Below, one piece after another: positions 59,452 through 64,000 of a stretch of 64,000 nt of DNA. The stretch is from NCBI RefSeq assembly GCF_024704365.1, contig NZ_JAJDFY010000001.1:1221001-1285000 (forward strand), written 5' to 3'. Both the position numbers and the translations under genes were made by a program. How positions within the stretch are numbered: the stretch's first letter is position 1; every line of letters starts with the position of its first letter. Source of the DNA: Thermomonas sp. S9. Lineage in GTDB: Bacteria > Pseudomonadota > Gammaproteobacteria > Xanthomonadales > Xanthomonadaceae. The notes beneath the pieces were generated by a model. It worked only from the letters and a program-made list of their open reading frames with translations, was not told where the DNA came from and did not search any database.

Positions 59452-60600
59452 ATGCACATTGACACCAAACTGCCGAAGGTCGGCACCACCATCTTCACCG
59501 TGATGTCGCAGCTGGCGGCCGAACACGGCGCGGTCAATCTCGGCCAGGGCTTCCCCGATTTCCCGGTGCCGGCGCGGCTGGTGGACGCGCTGGGCCGCGC
59601 CATGCAGGCCGGCCACAATCAGTACGCGCCGATGACCGGCATCCCCGCGCTGCGCCAGGCGATCGCGGCCAAGACCGAGCGCTGCTACGGCTGGCGCCCC
59701 GATGCCGACGCCGAGATCACCGTCACCAGCGGCGCCACCGAGGCGATCTTCAGCGCGATCCACGCGGTGGTGCGCGCCGGCGAGGAAGTGATCGTCCTCG
59801 ACCCCTGCTACGACTGCTACGAGCCGGCGATCGAACTGGCCGGGGCGAAGGCCGTGCACGTGCCGCTGGACCCGGCCACCTTCGCCCCCGACTGGGACGC
59901 GGTGCGCAGCGCCATCACCCCGCGCACGCGCCTGCTGATGGTCAACAGCCCGCACAATCCGTCGGGCGCGATGCTGAGCGCGGCCGACATGCAGGCGCTG
60001 CAGGATCTCCTGCACGGCACCGACATCCTGCTGCTGAGCGACGAGGTGTACGAGCACATCGTGTTCGACGGCGCCCGCCACGAATCCGCGCTGCTGTATC
60101 CAGCGCTGCGCGAACGCGCCTTCGTCATTTCCAGCTTCGGCAAGACCTACCACTGCACCGGCTGGAAGCTGGGCTACTGCATCGCGCCGCCCGCACTCTC
60201 GGCCGAGTTCCGCAAGGTGCACCAGTACAACGTGTTCTGCAGCTTCAACCCGGCGCAGCATGCGTTCGCGGAGATGATCGAGGCCGAGCCGGAGCACCAT
60301 GAATCACTCGGCGCGTTCTACCAGGCCAAGCGCGACCGCTTCCGCGAACGGCTGCAAGCCACCCGCCTGAAGCCGCTGCCGGTGCCGGGCGGCTATTTCC
60401 AGCTGGTGGACTATTCGGCGGTCAGCAGCCTGCCGGACGTGGAGTTCGCGCGCTGGCTGACGGTGGAACACGGTGTCACCGGCATCCCGCTGTCGCCGTT
60501 CTACGCCGCGCCGCCGCCGGGGCAGCGCCTGCTACGGCTGTGTTTCGCCAAGAACGACGAAACCCTGAACCTTGCGCTGGATCGCCTGTCCAAACTGTGA
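59452..60600 (+). CDS. Class I/II PLP aminotransferase, methionine aminotransferase type (YbdL-like)
   Basis: A 382-residue PLP enzyme. The Schiff-base Lys is in SSFGKTYHCTGWKLGY near residue 235. YAPMTGIPALRQAIA, NSPHNPSGA and DEVYEHIVFDG are the usual cofactor-pocket segments. Close to E. coli YbdL, which prefers methionine, glutamine and aromatic amino acids with keto acid partners. Together with the omega-amidase two genes downstream it fits methionine salvage via the 2-oxoglutaramate route. Confidence 0.9.
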   Translation: MHIDTKLPKVGTTIFTVMSQLAAEHGAVNLGQGFPDFPVPARLVDALGRAMQAGHNQYAPMTGIPALRQAIAAKTERCYGWRPDADAEITVTSGATEAIFSAIHAVVRAGEEVIVLDPCYDCYEPAIELAGAKAVHVPLDPATFAPDWDAVRSAITPRTRLLMVNSPHNPSGAMLSAADMQALQDLLHGTDILLLSDEVYEHIVFDGARHESALLYPALRERAFVISSFGKTYHCTGWKLGYCIAPPALSAEFRKVHQYNVFCSFNPAQHAFAEMIEAEPEHHESLGAFYQAKRDRFRERLQATRLKPLPVPGGYFQLVDYSAVSSLPDVEFARWLTVEHGVTGIPLSPFYAAPPPGQRLLRLCFAKNDETLNLALDRLSKL

Positions 60601-60621
60601 GTCCATCCGTCGGAGGTCGCC

Positions 60622-61956
60622 ATGTCCAGCGAGAAAACCGTCGCCCTGTTGCTGGCCCTGCTGGTGACCGCCGGGGCGGTGATCTGGGGCTGGCGTGGGC
60701 TGCAGGCGCAGCCGGCGGGAGCCGTGCGAGGAGGTGAAGCCGTGAACGAGGCCAATCTGCAGGACATCTATTTCGGCATGGGCTGCTTCTGGGGCGCGGA
60801 AAAGCGCCTGCGCGCGGTGCCCGGGGTGGTGGCGGTGGAGGTGGGCTATGCCGGCGGCGATGCGCCGAAGGTGACCTACGAAGACGTGCTGCGCGAGGAG
60901 CGCCTGATCCGCCTCGGCCGCAGCCATGCCCGCAACCACGCCGAGGTGGTGCGGGTGCGCTATGACCCGCGCCGGCTCGACCTGATGACGCTGCTCGCCG
61001 CGTTCTGGGAGAACCACGACCCCACCCAGGTGGGCGGGCAGGGCAACGACATCGGCAGCAACTACCGCAGCGCGATCTACTACACGAGCGAGGCGCAAAA
61101 GGTGGTCGCCGAGCAGAGCCGCGACATCTATCAGAAGAACCTCGCCCGCGCCGGCTTCGGCCCGATCACCACCGAGATCCTGCCGGTGCGCCACTACAAC
61201 CGCGCCGAGGACTACCACCAGGACTACCTGGTCAAGAACCCGGATGGCTACTGCGGGCTGGGCGGCACCGGGGTGAAGTTCGGGCTGGACGCCGTGGCCG
61301 GCGCCACCCCGCCGCCGGATGGCGCGAGCCTGCATGCCGATCGCCAGCTGGTGGTGTACGAGGCCGAGGACTGCCCGTACTGCGAGAAGTTCGAGGCCGA
61401 TGTGCTCTCCACCTGGAAGGCCGAGGTGCCGTTCGTGCGCACCCGCGCGCAGCAGGCCCCGACCGGCTGGACGCTGGCCGGGCCGCTGCTGGGCACGCCG
61501 ACCATCGTACTGTTCGGGCACGGCAAGGAGACCGCGCGTTTCACCGGCTACGCCGGCGACCCGAAGAAGTTCTGGCAGTGGCTGGGGTTCTACCTGCTCA
61601 CGCCCGAGCAGCAGCGGATCGCCTTTGACAGCGGCACCGAGCTGCCCGGCACCGGCGCGCACCTGTACGAGTCGCGGCCGGGCACCTATTACGACCCGGT
61701 GAGCGGGGCGGCACTGTTCCGCAGCGATGCCAAGTTCGACAGCAGCTGCGGTTGGCCGAGCTTCTTCGAGCCGCTGCCGGGCGCGCTGCAGTTCCTGGCC
61801 GACGACAGCCACGGCATGCACCGCATCGAGGTGCGCAGCCGCAGTTCCGGCATCCACCTCGGGCACGTGTTCGACGACGGCCCGCCGCCCACCGGCAAGC
61901 GCTACTGCATCAACGGCAACGTGCTGAAGTTCGTGCCGGATCCGCCCAAGGCCTGA
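60622..61956 (+). CDS. msrAB: Membrane-anchored MsrA-thioredoxin-MsrB fusion methionine sulfoxide reductase
   Basis: A 444-residue three-domain protein. After one N-terminal membrane segment ([18 protein letters not shown]) comes MsrA (about 45-215), with the catalytic Cys in [14 protein letters not shown] thioredoxin-like domain (about 235-325) has the redox pair CPYC. MsrB (about 345-440) has the resolving Cys in SSCGWPSF and the catalytic Cys in RYCINGNVL. It probably faces the periplasm. MsrB lacks the zinc CxxC pairs, as in the DPVSG type. In Neisseria PilB the thioredoxin domain precedes MsrA; here it lies between MsrA and MsrB. Confidence 0.92.
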   Translation: MSSEKTVALLLALLVTAGAVIWGWRGLQAQPAGAVRGGEAVNEANLQDIYFGMGCFWGAEKRLRAVPGVVAVEVGYAGGDAPKVTYEDVLREERLIRLGRSHARNHAEVVRVRYDPRRLDLMTLLAAFWENHDPTQVGGQGNDIGSNYRSAIYYTSEAQKVVAEQSRDIYQKNLARAGFGPITTEILPVRHYNRAEDYHQDYLVKNPDGYCGLGGTGVKFGLDAVAGATPPPDGASLHADRQLVVYEAEDCPYCEKFEADVLSTWKAEVPFVRTRAQQAPTGWTLAGPLLGTPTIVLFGHGKETARFTGYAGDPKKFWQWLGFYLLTPEQQRIAFDSGTELPGTGAHLYESRPGTYYDPVSGAALFRSDAKFDSSCGWPSFFEPLPGALQFLADDSHGMHRIEVRSRSSGIHLGHVFDDGPPPTGKRYCINGNVLKFVPDPPKA

Positions 61957-62025
61957 GCGCGGATTTCCTTCCACGCGCGCAGGTGGAACAATCCGGCACT
62001 GTCCTTCTACGCGCCGAGCCCCGTC

Positions 62026-62844
62026 ATGCGCACCGCACCATCGCTTTCCGATCTGCGTGTCTCGCTCGTCCAGGGCGAGACACGCTGGCACGACCCGGAC
62101 GCCAACCGCGCCTATTACGGTGCGCTGATCGCGCCGCTGCATGGCCTCACCGACCTGGTGGTGCTGCCGGAGACCTTCACCAGCGGCTTCTCGAACGAGG
62201 CCATCGCCAATGCCGAAGGCATGGACGGCCCGACCGTGGCCTGGCTGCGCGCGCAGGCGGCGGCGCTGGATGCGGCGATCGCCGGCAGCGTGCAGATCCG
62301 CACGCCGCAGGGTGTGTTCAACCGGCTGTTGTTTGCCACTCCGGACGGCAAGCTTGCGCATTACGACAAGCGCCATCTGTTCACCTTCGCCTGCGAACAC
62401 GAGCGCTACGCGCCCGGGCGCGAGCGCGTGGTGGTGGAGTGGAAGCGCTGGCGGATCCTGCTGCAGGTCTGCTACGACCTGCGATTCCCGGTGTTCTCGC
62501 GCAACCGCTTCGACCCGGCGCGCGCCGGCCTGGCCGACTACGACCTCGCGCTGTACGTCGCCAACTGGCCGTCGCCGCGCGCCTATGCCTGGCAGACCCT
62601 GCTGCGTGCGCGCGCGATCGAGAACCTGTGCTTCGTCGTCGGCGTGAACCGGGTCGGCAGCGACGGCAATGGCCTGCACTACAGCGGCAACAGTGCAGTG
62701 ATCGACTTCCTCGGCCAGCCGGTCAGCGAATGCATGGACGAGCCGGTGGTGGTCACCACCACGTTGCAGGCGGCCGAGCTGCTGGCGCACCGCCAGCGCT
62801 TCCCGGCGCTGCAGGACGCCGATGGGTTCGATCTGCGCGCTTGA
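62026..62844 (+). CDS. Carbon-nitrogen hydrolase, probable omega-amidase (YafV/Nit2 type)
   Basis: A 272-residue nitrilase-superfamily enzyme with the full Glu-Lys-Cys set: [22 protein letters not shown] and [10 protein letters not shown]. It is of the omega-amidase group that hydrolyses 2-oxoglutaramate or 2-oxosuccinamate. With the methionine aminotransferase and MsrAB it makes a small methionine/glutamine-transamination cluster. It starts 69 bp after msrAB. Confidence 0.9.
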   Translation: MRTAPSLSDLRVSLVQGETRWHDPDANRAYYGALIAPLHGLTDLVVLPETFTSGFSNEAIANAEGMDGPTVAWLRAQAAALDAAIAGSVQIRTPQGVFNRLLFATPDGKLAHYDKRHLFTFACEHERYAPGRERVVVEWKRWRILLQVCYDLRFPVFSRNRFDPARAGLADYDLALYVANWPSPRAYAWQTLLRARAIENLCFVVGVNRVGSDGNGLHYSGNSAVIDFLGQPVSECMDEPVVVTTTLQAAELLAHRQRFPALQDADGFDLRA

Positions 62845-62993
62845 GCCGGGCGCGCTGCATCCACGCGGGCGACCCTGCACGTAGCGGAAACCCGGATGCC
62901 GTTAGCATGCCGCTACCGTCTCCAATCCAGACGCCCGCGGCCATGCGTCCGGAGCGGTCCTTTCCATTCCCCGCCAACCCCCAGGAGTCCCAC

Positions 62994-63494
62994 ATGTCCA
63001 GCGTCACCCTGAAAGGCAACCCGGTCCGCGTCGGCGGCCAGCTTCCGGCCGTCGGCAGCAAGGCCCCGGCGTTCACCCTGGTCGGTACCGACCTGTCCGA
63101 TCGCTCGCTCACCGACTTCGCCGGCAAGCGCAAGCTGCTCAACATCTTCCCGAGCGTGGATACCGGCGTGTGCGCCGCGTCGGTGCGCCATTTCAACCAG
63201 GACGCCGCCAAGCTGGCCGATACCGTCGTACTGTGCATCTCCGCCGACCTGCCGTTCGCGCAGGCGCGCTTCTGCGGCGCGGAGGGCATCGACAACGTGG
63301 TGATGCTGTCCACCCTGCGCGGCGGCGCGTTCCTGCGCGACTACGGCGTGGCGCTGGAGGATGGCCCGCTGGCCGGGCTGGCCGCGCGCGCGGTGGTCGT
63401 GCTGGATGCCGACGACACCGTGCGCTACGTCCAGCTGGTGCCGGAGATCACCCAGGAACCGGACTACGCCGCCGCGCTGGCCGCACTGGGCTGA
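62994..63494 (+). CDS. tpx: Thiol peroxidase (Tpx, 2-Cys peroxiredoxin)
   Basis: A 166-residue atypical 2-Cys peroxiredoxin. The peroxidatic Cys is in [18 protein letters not shown] near residue 61 and the resolving Cys in [16 protein letters not shown] near 94. It begins [21 protein letters not shown], as is usual, with a ribosome site AGGAG 7 bp upstream. It detoxifies hydroperoxides in the periplasm or cytoplasm with thioredoxin. Confidence 0.96.
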   Translation: MSSVTLKGNPVRVGGQLPAVGSKAPAFTLVGTDLSDRSLTDFAGKRKLLNIFPSVDTGVCAASVRHFNQDAAKLADTVVLCISADLPFAQARFCGAEGIDNVVMLSTLRGGAFLRDYGVALEDGPLAGLAARAVVVLDADDTVRYVQLVPEITQEPDYAAALAALG

Positions 63495-63590
63495 CGCCGG
63501 GGCGGGGTTTCCCCGTTCGCGGCCCTTCGGTCCGTTCGTCGTTTGCCTGCGATGCCTTGTCCACCCTGAGGCCCGTCGCCTGCAATGGCC

Positions 63591-63677
63591 CGTCCACCCG
63601 TTCGTCCTGAGCCTGTCGAAGGATGAACGGGGCGGCGGGCCCGCCCGTGGTTCGACAGGCTCAGCACGAACGGGCTT
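63591..63677. repeat. 87-bp palindromic repeat, copy 1
   Basis: Its arms CCCGTTCGTCCTGAGCC...GTCGAA and the reverse complement form about 24-bp inverted repeats with one mismatch, around a GC-rich centre (GGCGGCGGGCCCGCC). The core CCTGAGCCTGTCGAA is a very common intergenic repeat in high-GC proteobacteria. Identical to copy 2 except at base 63664. Confidence 0.9.
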
Positions 63678-63769
63678 TCGAGATGCGCCAATAACGGGCT
63701 CGCGGCGTGCGCATCGAGCCGGCGTTCGTGAACTCGCCGCAGCGTGCTCGGATGACGAATCCGCTTCCG

Positions 63770-63856
63770 CGTCCACCCGTTCGTCCTGAGCCTGTCGAAG
63801 GATGAACGGGGCGGCGGGCCCGCCCGTGGTTCGACAGGCTCACCACGAACGGGCTT
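63770..63856. repeat. 87-bp palindromic repeat, copy 2
   Basis: Direct copy of the repeat 179 bp upstream with a single difference (C at 63843 for G). The arms have two mismatches. Such REP/BIME-like elements may act as RNA stabilisers or as targets of a RAYT transposase; no such gene is in the window. Confidence 0.9.
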
Positions 63857-63903
63857 GGACACCAGCACCAACGCCAAGCCGCAACCCGCGCGGCCGTGGA
63901 GCG

Positions 63904-64000
63904 TCAGGAGGCGAGGGTGCCGAAACGGTCGCTGTTGAAATCCGCGATGGCCTGCAGGATTTCCTGCTGGCTGTTCATCACGAACGGGCCGTAGCCGACC
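63904..64000 (-). CDS. Pirin-family protein, C-terminal end (rest outside window)
   Basis: The minus strand reads VGYGPFVMNSQQEILQAI, then ADFNSDRFGTLAS and a TGA at 63904-63906. YGPFVMN with a following EI..AI..F..GRF is the standard C-terminus of pirins. Only about 31 residues are visible, so the 5' end is off the right edge. Confidence 0.75.
   Translation of the reverse strand, partial: VGYGPFVMNSQQEILQAIADFNSDRFGTLAS

Larger units (their letters stand above)
63495..63903. other. Intergenic region containing two palindromic repeats
   Basis: No credible gene. A short stem after tpx (CGGGG-TTT-CCCCG, near 63503) is too weak to call a terminator. The rest is dominated by two 87-bp repeats, described separately, and the sequence between them shows no features. 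Confidence 0.6.

Overview
The window is about 64 kb of a high-GC gammaproteobacterial chromosome. The best guess is the Xanthomonadales/Lysobacterales (a Lysobacteraceae-like organism). Reasons are the conserved rimP-nusA-infB-rbfA-truB-rpsO-pnp block, a ypjD/ffh pair, a rhodanese-fused MoeB, a fused MoaC-MoaB protein, a MetX acyltransferase and the oxygenative kynurenine branch (3-hydroxyanthranilate dioxygenase plus 2-aminomuconate enzymes). The genus cannot be fixed from the window.

Layout. 1-6.7 kb: the 3' end of radA, a medium-chain reductase, and a minus-strand MarR-outer-membrane-factor-EmrA-EmrB drug efflux operon. 6.8-33 kb: ypjD and ffh, adjacent in many gammaproteobacteria, are here separated by about 25 kb devoted almost entirely to molybdenum and nitrate respiration. 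That block holds moeB, moaA, moaCB, moeA, moaD, moaE, mobA, narK, narGHJI, a PpiC-type chaperone, a second narK, modE, a TonB-dependent receptor, a small sulfite-oxidase-fold periplasmic protein, a TehA/SLAC1 anion channel and modABC. It takes up molybdate, senses it, builds the molybdenum cofactor, and makes and feeds with nitrate the membrane nitrate reductase. Fnr/Anr/Dnr-like palindromes precede moaA, narK (two), the sulfite-oxidase-like gene, the anion channel and modA, so the block looks like one anaerobically induced unit. No nitrate sensor (NarXL) and no Fnr-family regulator lies in the window.

33-43.6 kb: ffh, a possible structured RNA, then rimP-nusA-infB-rbfA-truB-rpsO-pnp. 43.7-48.4 kb: a minus-strand kynurenine/2-aminomuconate operon with an embedded beta-carbonic anhydrase, followed by a Nei-type DNA glycosylase and an atypical SDR. 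48.4-52.4 kb: PAP2 phosphatase, GT4 glycosyltransferase, cysteine-dioxygenase-like protein, tRNA-Leu(CAA), metX. 52.5-59.3 kb: the complete System I cytochrome c maturation operon ccmABCDEFGHI. 59.4-64 kb: methionine aminotransferase, an MsrA-thioredoxin-MsrB fusion, an omega-amidase, thiol peroxidase, two 87-bp palindromic repeats and the 3' end of a pirin gene.

A caution for any user: at least eleven single-base frame breaks interrupt otherwise intact, conserved and in some cases essential genes (outer-membrane factor, moaA, the ORF after mobA, narI, second narK, rimP, truB, metX twice, ccmH/ccmI, ccmF). Several lie in homopolymers and both signs occur. This is the signature of uncorrected sequencing or assembly errors, not of gene decay, so the affected genes are annotated as intact loci with a probable error and not as pseudogenes.
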